64,000 nt of DNA from an uncultured Verrucomicrobiota bacterium (GCA_946186275.1 CAMHMO010000003.1:1-64000), one strand, 5' to 3'. Positions 16,245 to 26,433 are shown, counted from the first letter of the stretch. Numbers and translations are program-made. Notes: a model not told the origin generated them from the letters alone.

Positions 16245-17614
16245 TGCACAAAGTTCTTATTGCAAACCGCGGGGAAATTGCACTGCGCGTGGTTCGTGCC
16301 TGTCGGGAGCTGGGGCTGAAAACGCTGGCGGTTTATTCGGAAGCGGATGTGCATTCGTTGCCGGTGCAGTTGGCGGACGAGGCGATTTGTATCGGTCCCG
16401 CGCCGGCGTCGCAGAGTTACTTAAAAGCCGATCGCATTCTCGGAGCCGCGGAAATCGGCGGCGCGGATGCCGTTCATCCCGGCTACGGGTTTTTGGCGGA
16501 AAACGCGACGTTTGCCGAGCAGTGCCAAGCGTGCCGCGTGAAATTTATCGGTCCTTCGCCGCAAGCCATTCGCCTGATGGGGGATAAAATCGCGGCGCGA
16601 CAAATGGCGCACAAAGCCGGCGTTCCGACGGTTCCCGGGAGCGAAGGCGCGATTTCGGACGAAAAAGAAGGCTTAAAGCTCGCCACAAAAATCGGTTTTC
16701 CGGTGATTATTAAATCCGCGGCGGGCGGCGGCGGGAAAGGGATGCGCACCGTATGGAATGCGGCGACGTTTTTGAAAGCCTTCCTGCTGGCACGCGCGGA
16801 AGCGGAAAAGGCATTCGGTGACGGTTCGGTGTACATCGAAAAGTTCATTGAGGAACCGCATCACATTGAATTTCAGGTATTGGCGGATGCGCACGGGCAC
16901 GTCATTCACGTCGGCGAACGCGATTGTTCGTTGCAGCGCAATTACCAAAAGTTGGTTGAAGAAGCGCCTTCGACGTTTTTGAGTTCTTCCCTGCGTGAGA
17001 AAATGGGCAAGGCGGCGGTGAAACTGACGGAAAAGTGCGGTTACGAAGGTGTTGGAACAATTGAGTTTTTGGTCGATAAAAAAGGGAATTTTTACTTCAT
17101 CGAAATGAATACCCGCCTTCAGGTGGAGCACACCGTGACCGAAGAAGCCATGGGGATTGATTTGGTCAAATGGCAGCTGAAGGTGGCGAACGGCGAGCCG
17201 CTGACGTTGCGACAGAAGGACATTAAATGTCGTCAACACGCGATCGAATGTCGCATCAACGCCGAAGATCCCGACAATAATTTTATGCCGTGTCCCGGGC
17301 ATGTGGATTTTTACCACGAACCGGGCGGGTACGGCGTGCGCATGGATTCGCACGTATATGCGGATTATGTCATTCCGCCGTACTACGACAGCCTGATTGG
17401 GAAGGTGATTGCAACGGGACAAACGCGGGAGGAAGCCATCATCCGCATGTCGCGCGCGCTGAGCGAATATCTCGTCGGCGGTATTAAGACGACAATTCCG
17501 CTGTGTAAAAAGATTATGCTGGATCCGACGTATCGCGCCGGCGGCATCACGACGCATTTTATGAAAACCTTTTTGCAACGAACCACGGAAACGAAGAAAA
17601 GGAAGAAAAAATGA
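16241..17614 (+). CDS. accC: Biotin carboxylase subunit of acetyl-CoA carboxylase
   Basis: A 457-residue ATP-grasp enzyme that carboxylates the biotin on AccB. It shows the N-terminal [20 protein letters not shown], the glycine-rich ATP loop [12 protein letters not shown] (about 163-174), [15 protein letters not shown], and the catalytic [15 protein letters not shown]. Length matches the single-subunit bacterial enzyme (about 450) with no fused carrier. It is coupled to accB upstream and overlaps the Asp23-family gene downstream by four bases. Confidence 0.97.
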   Translation: MMHKVLIANRGEIALRVVRACRELGLKTLAVYSEADVHSLPVQLADEAICIGPAPASQSYLKADRILGAAEIGGADAVHPGYGFLAENATFAEQCQACRVKFIGPSPQAIRLMGDKIAARQMAHKAGVPTVPGSEGAISDEKEGLKLATKIGFPVIIKSAAGGGGKGMRTVWNAATFLKAFLLARAEAEKAFGDGSVYIEKFIEEPHHIEFQVLADAHGHVIHVGERDCSLQRNYQKLVEEAPSTFLSSSLREKMGKAAVKLTEKCGYEGVGTIEFLVDKKGNFYFIEMNTRLQVEHTVTEEAMGIDLVKWQLKVANGEPLTLRQKDIKCRQHAIECRINAEDPDNNFMPCPGHVDFYHEPGGYGVRMDSHVYADYVIPPYYDSLIGKVIATGQTREEAIIRMSRALSEYLVGGIKTTIPLCKKIMLDPTYRAGGITTHFMKTFLQRTTETKKRKKK

Positions 17615-18045
17615 GCGACAACTCGCAACAACTGTCCGAAAAGATAAGCGTTCCGTTCCCGAAGGAACATTCGACATCGGTGAAGGGCGATATTAAAATT
17701 AACCTTGCCGTGGTGGCGGGAATTGTACGTCTGGCGGCGCAACGCGTCAAAGGCGTGCATTCGGTCGGCGGCGGTTTTGTGGAGGGAATTGCCGAAATGT
17801 TTTCCAAAAAAGATTCCGAGCGCGGCGTCAAGGTGACCGAGAACGAAAACGGCAATTATGACATTGAGGTCAAGGTCAACTTATTGTTCGGTGCGGAACT
17901 GGTGAAGGTCGGCGAAGATATTCAGCAAACCATCGCCGAAAGCGTGTTCCAAATGACCCGCAAACATGCCGATCGCATTGATGTGATTATCGACGGCGTT
18001 CGTACCGAAATGTCTGATGCCGGCACGAAAAGTGCTGCTTCTTAG
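17611..18045 (+). CDS. Asp23/Gls24 family protein
   Basis: A 144-residue Asp23-family protein. The core (about 28-130) contains [30 protein letters not shown] and [26 protein letters not shown], typical of the family. In Firmicutes Asp23 lies under the membrane and takes part in cell-envelope homeostasis, anchored by AmaP. It overlaps accC by four bases and is followed 14 bases later by a membrane-anchored Asp23-like protein. The pairing suggests an envelope role tied to fatty acid synthesis. Confidence 0.88.
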   Translation: MSDNSQQLSEKISVPFPKEHSTSVKGDIKINLAVVAGIVRLAAQRVKGVHSVGGGFVEGIAEMFSKKDSERGVKVTENENGNYDIEVKVNLLFGAELVKVGEDIQQTIAESVFQMTRKHADRIDVIIDGVRTEMSDAGTKSAAS

Positions 18046-18059
18046 AAAAGGTCGAAAGG

Positions 18060-18608
18060 GTGGAAAACATGGAAACGTGGGATCGGCAACTGTTGGCGTT
18101 TATCGTCGCGTATAAGGAAATTATCGGCGGTGTTGTCGCTTTTTTGCTGTTATGGATTATTATTCATCGTTTTTTTGCCCGTTTCCGTCCGTTTCGCGCC
18201 GCATCGACCGACAACGGTTCGGTGTTCGTCAGCCGCGCAACGGTTTTGAATTTAATCCGTTCGGCGTGCGCGGAAATCGAAGGCGGTTCCGTCAAGCGCG
18301 TTCAATGCATCAATAAACGTCGGTTGTTGCTTTTGAAATTGTACATCTCTCTGGACGTCAATCAGTCGTTCGAAGTCTCCTCCATGCGTTTTCAGGAAGC
18401 GGCAAAAAACGCCGTTACGCATTGTCTCGGCGCGCTGAAAGCCGTTCGCGTGGACGTGGTGCTGGACGGAGTGAAGGGGGAGTATGGCGAGCCGAAAAAA
18501 TCGGTTGCGAAGTCTTTGTCTGCGTCTTTTTCGGAAAGCAATACCATATCTTCCGAAAATTTATCGACTGTGTCTTCGGAGGAGGAAGTAAAATCCGAGG
18601 ACGATTAA
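18060..18608 (+). CDS. AmaP-like membrane protein with Asp23-type domain
   Basis: A 182-residue protein with an N-terminal membrane helix (IIGGVVAFLLLWIIIHRFF, about 21-40), then an Asp23-like alpha/beta region (about 60-145: VFVSRATVLNLIRSACAEIEG, AAKNAVTHCLGALKAVRVDVVLDG) and a Ser/Glu-rich tail. AmaP anchors Asp23 to the membrane in Gram-positive bacteria. The tandem arrangement here supports the same partnership. The start is GTG at 18060 or ATG at 18069. Confidence 0.75.
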   Translation: MENMETWDRQLLAFIVAYKEIIGGVVAFLLLWIIIHRFFARFRPFRAASTDNGSVFVSRATVLNLIRSACAEIEGGSVKRVQCINKRRLLLLKLYISLDVNQSFEVSSMRFQEAAKNAVTHCLGALKAVRVDVVLDGVKGEYGEPKKSVAKSLSASFSESNTISSENLSTVSSEEEVKSEDD

Positions 18609-18786
18609 GGGTGAGTGTAGATTGGCGGTTTGGCATTAAAAGTACCGATTTTTTTTGATTTTTTTGAAAAACCGCCTGTTACAGGGTGTGAAAAAGAGGG
18701 CAGATTTTTGAGCCTCGTCGGCAGTGTTTCGTAAAGTAACATTTGCTTTTTTCGAAAAATTATTTAGGTGCGTGCGCATGATCCTG

Positions 18787-18847
18787 GCAGGTATGTATGG
18801 GGAATTTCAAACGTGTCAATTACCCCAAAAAATCCTTTGCTACCTGC
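18787..18847 (+). promoter_or_regulatory. Putative structured leader upstream of trpS
   Basis: A perfect seven-base outer stem pairs GCAGGTA (18787-18793) with TACCTGC (18841-18847). An inner stem pairs GGGGAATT (18799-18806) with AATTACCCC (18818-18826, one bulged A) around an 11-base loop. The element ends 24 bases before the chosen trpS start. It might be a control hairpin, but it is not a T-box and has no T-run terminator. A 24-codon frame inside it contains no Trp codon. Confidence 0.4.
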
Positions 18848-18871
18848 TTCAAAACAACTTTTCATAAAAGC

Positions 18872-19879
18872 ATGTCGGAAACCAAAAAAGTTCTTTTAAC
18901 GGGCGATCGTCCGACAGGTCCGTTGCACCTCGGACATTACGTCGGATCACTGCAAAATCGCGTTCAATTACAGCACACCTGCGAACAGTTTGTGATGATT
19001 GCCGACATGCAGGCGCTGACCGATTATTTTGAGCGTCCCGAGCATGTGGTCAAAAATGTCGCCGAAGTTGTTAAGGATTATTTGGCGGTCGGGATTGATC
19101 CGCAAAAAACGACGATTTTCATCCAGTCGCAAATTCCCGAATTGTGCGAATTGACGATGTTGCTGTTGAATTTGGTCACAACATCGCGTTTGCAGCGCAA
19201 TCCGACGATTAAAAACGAAATTCAACTGCGCGGGTTTGAGGAGTCGATTCCGGCGGGATTTTTGTGTTATCCCGTCAGTCAGGCGGCGGATATTACGCTG
19301 TTTCGTGCGACGCACGTCCCGGCGGGCGAGGATCAGGCGCCGATGATTGAGCAAACCAACGAATTGGTGCGACGTTTCAATTATACCTACAAAACGGATT
19401 GTTTGCGCGAAGTCGAATTGATGCTGAGCAAAACGCCGCGTTTGATCGGGATTGACGGCAATGCAAAAGCCTCAAAGTCGCTCGGAAACGCGATTTTTTT
19501 GTCGGATTCCGCCGAAACGGTGCACGAAAAGGTGTTTTCAATGTACACGGATCCGAATCACATTCGCGTTTCCGATCCCGGCAAAACCGAAGGCAATGTT
19601 GTGTTTGCTTATCTGGATGCGTTTGACCCCGATAAGGATGAGGTTGAATCCTTAAAAGCGCAGTATCGCAAGGGCGGGCTTGGGGATATGACGTTAAAAC
19701 GTCGGTTGGATGAGATTTTGCAAACTTTATTGAAACCCGTTCGGGAAAAGCGCGCCGCCGTTACGGATAAGGAAGCTTTGGAGATTGCGATTGAAGGTAC
19801 GAAAAAGATGAAAACGATCGCGCAAAACACTATGGAAGCCGTTCGCAATGCGGTTGGAATTGTGTACCGCGGGGGTTAG
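18872..19879 (+). CDS. trpS: Tryptophanyl-tRNA synthetase
   Basis: A 335-residue class Ic aminoacyl-tRNA synthetase, standard size, charging tRNA-Trp. It has the HIGH-type motif in TGDRPTGPLHLGHYVGSL and the KMSKS-type motif AKASKSLGNAI. Core segments VSQAADITLFRA and VPAGEDQAPMIEQTNELVRRFN fit the TrpRS fold. The frame is open to 18797, but I chose the ATG at 18872 because the conserved domain starts a few residues later and the extension overlaps an RNA hairpin. It is monocistronic as far as can be seen. Confidence 0.94.
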   Translation: MSETKKVLLTGDRPTGPLHLGHYVGSLQNRVQLQHTCEQFVMIADMQALTDYFERPEHVVKNVAEVVKDYLAVGIDPQKTTIFIQSQIPELCELTMLLLNLVTTSRLQRNPTIKNEIQLRGFEESIPAGFLCYPVSQAADITLFRATHVPAGEDQAPMIEQTNELVRRFNYTYKTDCLREVELMLSKTPRLIGIDGNAKASKSLGNAIFLSDSAETVHEKVFSMYTDPNHIRVSDPGKTEGNVVFAYLDAFDPDKDEVESLKAQYRKGGLGDMTLKRRLDEILQTLLKPVREKRAAVTDKEALEIAIEGTKKMKTIAQNTMEAVRNAVGIVYRGG

Positions 19880-19961
19880 AGGTTTGTTGCGGCATTTTAC
19901 GGTAAAGGAGTGTTCGGCGTGTGTTGTATGAAGTTAGAAGCAGGAAAGATTTAATAACGAT

Positions 19962-20468
19962 ATGAAGAAGAAGCAGAAAATTTCCGGTTTCACCTTAGTC
20001 GAACTGATGATTGTTTTGACCGTTGTATGTATTTTAAGCACCGTGTCGTTCAAAGTATGCGGCTTTATTCGAAATTACGTTACCCATCAGCAAAAGATTA
20101 CAAATGCGTGGCGTTACCGAATGTCATTTTTGAAGTACTATGATTATTACGGGCACCATCCAGGGTGTCGCTTTAAACCGAACCGATGGTTTTTGTTGTC
20201 GGATGCGAACATGTTTGTGTTGTTTAAGGAGTTTATGTCCGATCATGCGCGGCAGGGCGTTAACGACGATAAAGTGATTTTCTTTCAACCGACGCCGCAG
20301 GAACAGCAAAAAACGCCCGAAGGACCGTTGTGGTTTTATTTGGTTGAAGGATACGGTCCAAACCCGTTGACGGAGCTGAACGAGGAATTAAACAGAGAAC
20401 CCGGGGCGGAGGTGCCGCTTGAACGCGTTTTCGGTTGGGGAACGGAAGTTCTTTTCTATGTGCCGTGA
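19962..20468 (+). CDS. Type II secretion/type IV pilin-like pseudopilin
   Basis: A 168-residue protein with the prepilin signature: a short basic leader MKKKQKISG, cleavage before Phe, then FTLVELMIVLTVVCILSTV with Glu at position +5, processed and N-methylated by PilD-type peptidases. The remainder has no family match I recognise; it contains several Pro-rich stretches and ends ERVFGWGTEVLFYVP. It could belong to a type II secretion pseudopilus or a competence pilus. No other pilus genes are adjacent, though dprA and comEC are elsewhere in the window. Confidence 0.85.
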   Translation: MKKKQKISGFTLVELMIVLTVVCILSTVSFKVCGFIRNYVTHQQKITNAWRYRMSFLKYYDYYGHHPGCRFKPNRWFLLSDANMFVLFKEFMSDHARQGVNDDKVIFFQPTPQEQQKTPEGPLWFYLVEGYGPNPLTELNEELNREPGAEVPLERVFGWGTEVLFYVP

Positions 20469-20652
20469 GGTTCTTCGGTTGACGAATCGCGAGGCAATAA
20501 AGGCGGAATTGAAGATTGACGGGTTTGGATTTTGCATCCGTTTTTTGTGCTGAATCCGCTTTAAGTTGGTTGTGTTCCGACAAAATTCATCAAAATATAA
20601 AAAACCTTGTACACAAAGACGTCGGGCATCAATTTGAAATCGTAGGCGCGAC

Positions 20653-22257
20653 ATGAAGTTTGTTTTTATCACGGGAGGCGTTGTGTCATCGCTCGGAAAG
20701 GGGCTGACGGCGGCTTCGATCGGGGCGTTGCTGGAAGCGCAGGGATTGAAGGTCGGGATGTTGAAAATGGATCCCTACTTAAATGTCGATCCGGGCACCA
20801 TGAATCCGTGCCAGCACGGCGAAGTCTATGTGCTGGAGGACGGTGCGGAAACGGATTTGGACCTCGGGCATTACGAACGCTTTACGCACGCGAAACTGAC
20901 ACGCAACAACAGCGTGACATCGGGGAAGATTTACGAAGCGATTTTGCGGAAAGAGCGCGAAGGTTCCTATCTTGGAAAAACCGTGCAGGTCATTCCGCAT
21001 GTGACGGACGAAATCAAGCGTCGCATTGCGCTTTGTGCGTCGGAGGATATCGATGTGCTGATCGTCGAAATCGGCGGTGTGGTCGGTGATATCGAAGGAC
21101 TTCCGTACCTGGAGGCATTGCGTCAGTTGGCGCAGGAACAGGGGCGGAACAATGCGGTGTTTGTCCATTTGACGTTGCTGGTGTATTTGCGGGTGTCGTC
21201 GGAATTGAAAACAAAGCCCTCCCAGCAGAGCGTTGCCAAACTGCGCGAAATCGGATTGCAGCCCGATATTTTGGTTTGTCGCACGGAAGTCCCGATGGCG
21301 GAAAGCGTTCGCGAGAAGTTGAGTTTGTTTTGCAACGTTCCGACGGAAGCCGTCGTTGAAGAGCGCGATGTTGAAGTTTCAACCTATGAACTGCCGCTTC
21401 TTTTGCACCGACAGCATTTGGATAAATTATTATTATCCCGTCTGGTGTTGCCGTACATCGAAAAGTCGCTTTCGGTGTGGGAGGACGTCAATCGGCGCAT
21501 TCGTTTCCCGAAAACAACCGTTGCCATCGGTCTTGTCGGAAAATATACCGACATTCCCGACGCTTACAAATCCGTTCGTGAGGCGTTGGCGCACGCGGGC
21601 ATTGAAAATCAATGCAAAGTCGATATCCGAACCGTTGAAGCGGAAGCGTTGGAAGCGGAGGGTTGGGAAGCAAAATTGTCGGATCTGTGCGGAATTTTGG
21701 TGCCGGGCGGCTTTGGCTTGCGCGGTTTGGAAGGGAAAATGTGCGCGATCCGTTATGCGCGCGAACATAATTTGCCGTTTCTCGGTATTTGCCTGGGAAT
21801 GCAACTGGCGACAGTGGAATTTGCGCGCAACGTTTTGGGCTATGCGGATGCTTGCAGCACCGAAACCAACGTCCCGACGACGCACCCCGTGATTGATTTG
21901 ATGGAGACGCAAAAGAAGGTTTCGTGCAAAGGCGGAACCATGCGTTTGGGAGCGGAACCCTGCATTCTGGCACCGAACAGCCGCATTCGGGAACTTTACG
22001 GAACGGAACGCATTTCGGAACGCCACCGCCATCGGTATGAATTTAACGATACTTACGCGCGGGCGTTTGAAGAGAAGGGGCTACGTTTGGTCGGGCGACA
22101 TGAGCAACTTAATATCGTCGAGGCGGTGGAATTGCCGAGGCATCCGTGGTTCATCGGCGTTCAATTCCATCCGGAGTTTCAATCGAAGCCGCATCGTCCG
22201 CATCCGCTGTTCGTTGGTTTTATAAAAGCGAGTCTTGCGTATCAAAAACAGGGTTGA
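20653..22257 (+). CDS. pyrG: CTP synthase
   Basis: A 534-residue enzyme converting UTP to CTP with glutamine, full length. The N-terminal synthetase domain begins FITGGVVSSLGKGLTAASIG (P-loop) and includes MDPYLNVDPGTMNPCQHGEVYVLEDG. The C-terminal glutamine amidotransferase domain has GGFGLRG, the nucleophile elbow FLGICLGMQL and the His-Glu pair in GVQFHPEFQSKP. De novo CTP synthesis is therefore retained despite nucleotide transport by the ADP/ATP translocase. Confidence 0.97.
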   Translation: MKFVFITGGVVSSLGKGLTAASIGALLEAQGLKVGMLKMDPYLNVDPGTMNPCQHGEVYVLEDGAETDLDLGHYERFTHAKLTRNNSVTSGKIYEAILRKEREGSYLGKTVQVIPHVTDEIKRRIALCASEDIDVLIVEIGGVVGDIEGLPYLEALRQLAQEQGRNNAVFVHLTLLVYLRVSSELKTKPSQQSVAKLREIGLQPDILVCRTEVPMAESVREKLSLFCNVPTEAVVEERDVEVSTYELPLLLHRQHLDKLLLSRLVLPYIEKSLSVWEDVNRRIRFPKTTVAIGLVGKYTDIPDAYKSVREALAHAGIENQCKVDIRTVEAEALEAEGWEAKLSDLCGILVPGGFGLRGLEGKMCAIRYAREHNLPFLGICLGMQLATVEFARNVLGYADACSTETNVPTTHPVIDLMETQKKVSCKGGTMRLGAEPCILAPNSRIRELYGTERISERHRHRYEFNDTYARAFEEKGLRLVGRHEQLNIVEAVELPRHPWFIGVQFHPEFQSKPHRPHPLFVGFIKASLAYQKQG

Positions 22258-22288
22258 AAAGCGGACGTTTCTGGCTAAAATTAAGGTA

Positions 22289-22825
22289 ATGAAACGCCTT
22301 CTTTTTCCATTTTTGTTGCTCTTGGGCGGCTGTTCGTGGTTTAAAACCTCAACCGAACCGAATCCGCGGTTGTCGGATACTGTTGTTGAGCTTCCGAAGC
22401 CGAACGAAACGGAGCCTTCGATAACGGTTGGAATGCAGGAGGTTGGAACAACAGAGGAAACGACACCTTGGTACGGGTTATATGACGAAAAGGATGTGGT
22501 CGGTCGGATTTTTTTTGAGTTCGACAGCTCGGTTGTTTCGGAGCGCGATCGGGCGTTTTTGAAGAATAGAATTGTCCCCTTGCTTAAAAAGAACCCGCAA
22601 CAACGCTTATTGTTGGCGGGCTATGCCGATTGGTACGGTGAAGATACATACAATCAGAACATCGGAACCCGACGGGCGCGGTCGGTTGCGGACGTTTTGA
22701 CGTCGTTCGGGATTGCGCCCGAACGCCTGGATGCGATCACCCTCGGCAATCGGGAAGCGACGCGCGGTATCAATAAAGAGGATGCCGTAAAGGATCGTCG
22801 TTGCGACATTGTACTTTTGCATTAA
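22289..22825 (+). CDS. pal: Pal/OmpA-family peptidoglycan-associated lipoprotein
   Basis: A 178-residue outer-membrane lipoprotein. The signal peptide MKRLLFPFLLLLGGCSW has a lipobox (LGGC), so the mature protein starts at lipidated Cys15. The C-terminal OmpA-like domain (about 70-178) includes IFFEFDSSVVSERDRAFL, LLLAGYADWYGEDTYNQNIG and RRARSVADVL, with the peptidoglycan-binding Asp/Arg pattern. The upstream in-frame extension to 22235 is rejected because it hides the signal peptide. Pal normally works with Tol; no tol genes are in the window. Confidence 0.88.
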   Translation: MKRLLFPFLLLLGGCSWFKTSTEPNPRLSDTVVELPKPNETEPSITVGMQEVGTTEETTPWYGLYDEKDVVGRIFFEFDSSVVSERDRAFLKNRIVPLLKKNPQQRLLLAGYADWYGEDTYNQNIGTRRARSVADVLTSFGIAPERLDAITLGNREATRGINKEDAVKDRRCDIVLLH

Positions 22826-22834
22826 CCGTGCTCC

Positions 22835-24022
22835 GTGAAACCTTTCTCCGCGCTGCGACGTTGGAAGCAATCCGTCGAGGAGTACGTTAGGAAGTTGTTG
22901 TATCATCCGCCGAAGGATAAAAAGGCGGCGTGCGTGGCGTTTTTTTTTCGCGCGTTATCGCTTGTTTTCGGCGGAATTGTTTTTTTGCGGGAGAAATTGT
23001 ACAAAAACCGCTTATTGAAGGATCATCCGCTCGGTTGTCGTGTGATTGTGGTCGGGAATTTGACGGTCGGAGGGACGGGAAAAACGCCGGTGGTGGAAAA
23101 GTTGGCGCGTTTGTTGCAAAATCGGGGGCGCAAGGTCGCGATTTTAAGCCGCGGTTACAAAAGTAAAGCCGAACCTTGGTGGAAGAAGAGCTGGCATTGG
23201 TTGGTGCACGCCGATCCGTGCCCGCCGAAGGTGGTGAGCGACGGCGTGCGCTGTCTGTTGCCGTACGAAAAAGCGGGCGACGAACCGTTGCTGTTGGCGA
23301 AAAATTTGCCCGGCGTATGTGTGGTGGTCGATAAGGATCGCGTGAAAGCCGGTTGGTATGCCATTGAAAAATTCGGATGCGATTTACTGCTTCTGGATGA
23401 CGGCTTTCAGTATTTTCGCTTAAAAGGTGCTTCCTGCATTGTGTTGATCGATGCGACCAATCCGTTCGGGAACGGATATGTCCTGCCGCGCGGTATTTTG
23501 CGCGAACCGATGAATCGTTTAAGGCGCGCGCAGTTTATTGTTTTCACCAAGAGCGATCGGGTTGCGGCGGCGGATTTGAAAAATCTGGAACAACGGGTGC
23601 GGTGTCATAACGAATATGCACCGATTTTTTTCTGCAAACACGTACCGAAATATCTGCAAGCCGTCAACGGTACCGATCGGTTTGAATTATCTTCGTTAAA
23701 CGGTCGTCGGGTGGCAGCATTGAGCGGCATCGCATCGCCGCGGTCGTTCGAACAGTCGTTGGAAGATAACGGTGCAAGCGTAGCGTATGGGAAGCATTTT
23801 TTGGATCATCACGGTTATTCGGAAGAAGATTTGCGCGAATTCTTTGCGGAAGCGAAGTATGCCGGTGCGGAATGCGTGATCACGACGGAAAAGGATGCGG
23901 TTCGGATTTCGACAACTGCGTTTGAGTTACCGTTTTATTTTTTGCGCATGGAAATTGAGTGGATTGGAAATGATGATCCGTTTGAAAGGATTTTGGAACA
24001 ATTATCGGTGCGGGCGGCATGA
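22835..24022 (+). CDS. lpxK: Tetraacyldisaccharide 4'-kinase
   Basis: A 395-residue lipid A kinase that phosphorylates the 4' position of the disaccharide intermediate at the inner membrane. Motifs are an N-terminal hydrophobic stretch (about 28-50), [20 protein letters not shown] (Walker A), [24 protein letters not shown] (Walker B region) and [10 protein letters not shown]. It starts at GTG 22835, ten bases after the lipoprotein gene, and overlaps holA by four bases. It is slightly longer than the usual 330-350 residues because of an insertion around [16 protein letters not shown]. Confidence 0.94.
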   Translation: MKPFSALRRWKQSVEEYVRKLLYHPPKDKKAACVAFFFRALSLVFGGIVFLREKLYKNRLLKDHPLGCRVIVVGNLTVGGTGKTPVVEKLARLLQNRGRKVAILSRGYKSKAEPWWKKSWHWLVHADPCPPKVVSDGVRCLLPYEKAGDEPLLLAKNLPGVCVVVDKDRVKAGWYAIEKFGCDLLLLDDGFQYFRLKGASCIVLIDATNPFGNGYVLPRGILREPMNRLRRAQFIVFTKSDRVAAADLKNLEQRVRCHNEYAPIFFCKHVPKYLQAVNGTDRFELSSLNGRRVAALSGIASPRSFEQSLEDNGASVAYGKHFLDHHGYSEEDLREFFAEAKYAGAECVITTEKDAVRISTTAFELPFYFLRMEIEWIGNDDPFERILEQLSVRAA

Positions 24023-25053
24023 AAGAAAGGATTTGGTTTGTTTTCGGGGCGGATGAGTTTTTCGTCGAACTCAGGGCAAAAAAGTGTATTGAAGAACAAA
24101 CGCAGGGCTTTTCGTTGGAGACGATCGACGGAACCGTTAACACGATTGCCGATTTGAAGCAGATTGTCGATCGGGTTGTTGAAGCGTTGCAGACGGCGGA
24201 TTTTTTTACGCCGAACAAATGCGTCTGGTTGCGTGCGACCAATCTGTTCGGCAGCGGTTCGCCGGCAACCACCGAGGGCGGGCAGGGGAGTGTCGAAAAA
24301 TTTTTATCCGTCCTGCAACGCTTACCTTCGGGAACGTGTCTGGTGATTTCCGCTTCGCCGGTTGATAAACGTATGCGTTTGTTCAAAACCGTGCAGTCGC
24401 TGGCGACGTGCGAGGAGATGGAGGAGAAGCAATCGGAAGCTTACCTGTGGTTTCTGGTGAAAAAATTATGTAAAGAACAGGGCGTTACGATCGAAGCCGA
24501 CGCCTGCGAGTTGTTGTTCCAAAAGATGAACCGACAGCCGCGCGCGATTGCCAATGAATTGGAGAAATTGGCGTGCGCGAAGCAGTGGAACGGGTGCATT
24601 ACGCTTGAGGATGTGGAAACGTACACGCCGACGTTGCCGAATAATGAATTTTTCGAACCGATTGAAGCCTTTTATGCCAAGGATGCGGCGCGCTATATTC
24701 GCAGTTTGTGCCAACATTTTATTCTCAACAAAGAAATGCGCAGCGTGTGGACGATGTTTCAAAACCGCAATCGGCTTCTCATTCAATCGGCTTCGTTAAA
24801 GTTGCCTTCCGTTTCGAAGGTAACGCTTGATAAAGCGTATGCGTCGTACGCGGATGATTTCGGTGCGGTGGAGGATAAGAATACGTTTTGCATTTTTTCG
24901 CAAAATCCCTGGTATGTGAGCCGTCTGAAGTCCTCTTTTTCGCTGTCGACGCTGTTGGATATACAGGAGGAATTGGTATCGATTTTTGACCGCACGTTGT
25001 CGTACCCGAAACAGGCATGCGCGTGGATGGAGGAACTGGTGCGGTTCTTTTGA
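24019..25053 (+). CDS. holA: DNA polymerase III delta subunit
   Basis: A 344-residue clamp-loader subunit that opens the beta sliding clamp. The order of elements fits HolA: VFGADEFFVELRAKKCIEE at the N-terminus, LQTADFFTPNKCVWLRATNLFG, then LVISASPVDKRMRLFKTV, FLVKKLCKEQGVTIEADACELLF and QPRAIANELEKLACA. The family diverges strongly, so the call rests on length and this pattern. It starts in an ATGA overlap with lpxK. Confidence 0.88.
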   Translation: MKERIWFVFGADEFFVELRAKKCIEEQTQGFSLETIDGTVNTIADLKQIVDRVVEALQTADFFTPNKCVWLRATNLFGSGSPATTEGGQGSVEKFLSVLQRLPSGTCLVISASPVDKRMRLFKTVQSLATCEEMEEKQSEAYLWFLVKKLCKEQGVTIEADACELLFQKMNRQPRAIANELEKLACAKQWNGCITLEDVETYTPTLPNNEFFEPIEAFYAKDAARYIRSLCQHFILNKEMRSVWTMFQNRNRLLIQSASLKLPSVSKVTLDKAYASYADDFGAVEDKNTFCIFSQNPWYVSRLKSSFSLSTLLDIQEELVSIFDRTLSYPKQACAWMEELVRFF

Positions 25054-25204
25054 GGTTTTTCGGATGTTGGGCGCGACATACCTGTTTTTATAAACTCTTA
25101 CCGCTGTTTTAAGGTTTGGAGGCAGGAAAAAAAACTTTCCGAAATCCCAATCTGACGGCGAAATTTTACTTTTTAAAAACAACGAAGGTTGTTATCATAA
25201 AATC

Positions 25205-26401
25205 ATGGACGGTATCAAGTCGGTTCAGGAATTGGCGGTCGAAAAAAAGCGTGTTTTCGTGCGTGCGGATTTCAATGTGCCGTTGGATCCGAGCGGTACG
25301 GTAACGGACGATACGCGCATTATGGCGGCATTACCGACGATACGATACCTGTTGGAGCAGGGCGCAAAAGTGATTTTGGCGAGCCACCTGGGGCGTCCGA
25401 AGGGGAAGCGCAATATGCAGTATTCGCTGCAGCCCGTTGCGCGGGTTTTGGCGACGCGTCTCAACCAGCCGGTTTTGTTCCTGGACGACTGCATCGGTAA
25501 AGATACGGAACAAGCGACGGCGGATATGGCGGAAAATTCCGTCGTTTTGTTGGAAAATCTGCGTTTCCATCCCGAGGAAGAGGCGAACGACGAAGCGTTT
25601 TCCAGGCAACTGGCGGCGTTGACGGATGTTTATGTTAACGATGCGTTCGGAACGATGCACCGCGCGCACGCTTCGACGGCGGGAATGGTTCCGTTTGTGG
25701 CGCAAAAGGCGGCGGGTTTTCTGGTCGAAAAAGAATTAAATTTTCTGAAGGAGAAAATTGACGTTCCGCAACATCCCTTTTGTGTGGTGTTGGGCGGTGC
25801 GAAGGTGAGCGATAAAATTGGCGTCATTGAAGCACTTTTGGAGAAAGCCGACCAAATTCTCATCGGCGGTGCCATGAGTTTTACGTTTGCATTGGCGCAG
25901 GGAAAAACGATCGGCAACAGTTTGGCGGAGTCCGACAAAGTTGACCTTGCGAAAGAACTTTTGGAAAAGGCAAAAACGCGCGGCGTTGATTTGTGCCTGC
26001 CGACGGATGTGGTTGCCTCCGATGCCGTTGATATGAAAGCGCGCAGTTTGGGAACAACGAAAATTTTCGAAGGCAACATCGATGACGGTTGGCAGGGTGT
26101 GGATATCGGACCGAAGACCGTCGAGGATTATGCATCGTGTATTCGATCCGCAAAGACGGTTTTTTGGAACGGACCCATGGGGATTTTTGAAATTCAGGCT
26201 TCCGCCGAAGGTTCATTCCGCATTGCGCAGGCGTTGGCGGCGTGCGAAGGAACAACGATTGTCGGCGGCGGCGACTGTGTAAAGGCGGTGCGGCAAAGCG
26301 GTTGCGCGGCGGACATTACATTCCTCAGTACTGGCGGCGGCGCGAGCCTGAAACTGTTGGAGGGGAAGCCGCTCCCGGGATTGGAAGCATTGAAGCGATA
26401 A
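25205..26401 (+). CDS. pgk: Phosphoglycerate kinase
   Basis: A 398-residue glycolytic kinase making ATP from 1,3-bisphosphoglycerate. Signatures are VRADFNVPLDP, ASHLGRPKGKR, VLLENLRFHPEEEAND, GGAKVSDKIGVIEAL, WNGPMGIFE and the C-terminal GGGDCVKAV and STGGGASLKLLEG. A TATCAT hexamer (25193-25198) ends seven bases before the ATG, implying a leaderless or nearly leaderless transcript, though the matching -35 is poor. It is followed by tpiA after 32 bases. Confidence 0.97.
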   Translation: MDGIKSVQELAVEKKRVFVRADFNVPLDPSGTVTDDTRIMAALPTIRYLLEQGAKVILASHLGRPKGKRNMQYSLQPVARVLATRLNQPVLFLDDCIGKDTEQATADMAENSVVLLENLRFHPEEEANDEAFSRQLAALTDVYVNDAFGTMHRAHASTAGMVPFVAQKAAGFLVEKELNFLKEKIDVPQHPFCVVLGGAKVSDKIGVIEALLEKADQILIGGAMSFTFALAQGKTIGNSLAESDKVDLAKELLEKAKTRGVDLCLPTDVVASDAVDMKARSLGTTKIFEGNIDDGWQGVDIGPKTVEDYASCIRSAKTVFWNGPMGIFEIQASAEGSFRIAQALAACEGTTIVGGGDCVKAVRQSGCAADITFLSTGGGASLKLLEGKPLPGLEALKR

Positions 26402-26433
26402 ATTTTCCAATTCGGCCGATATAAGAAGTACGT

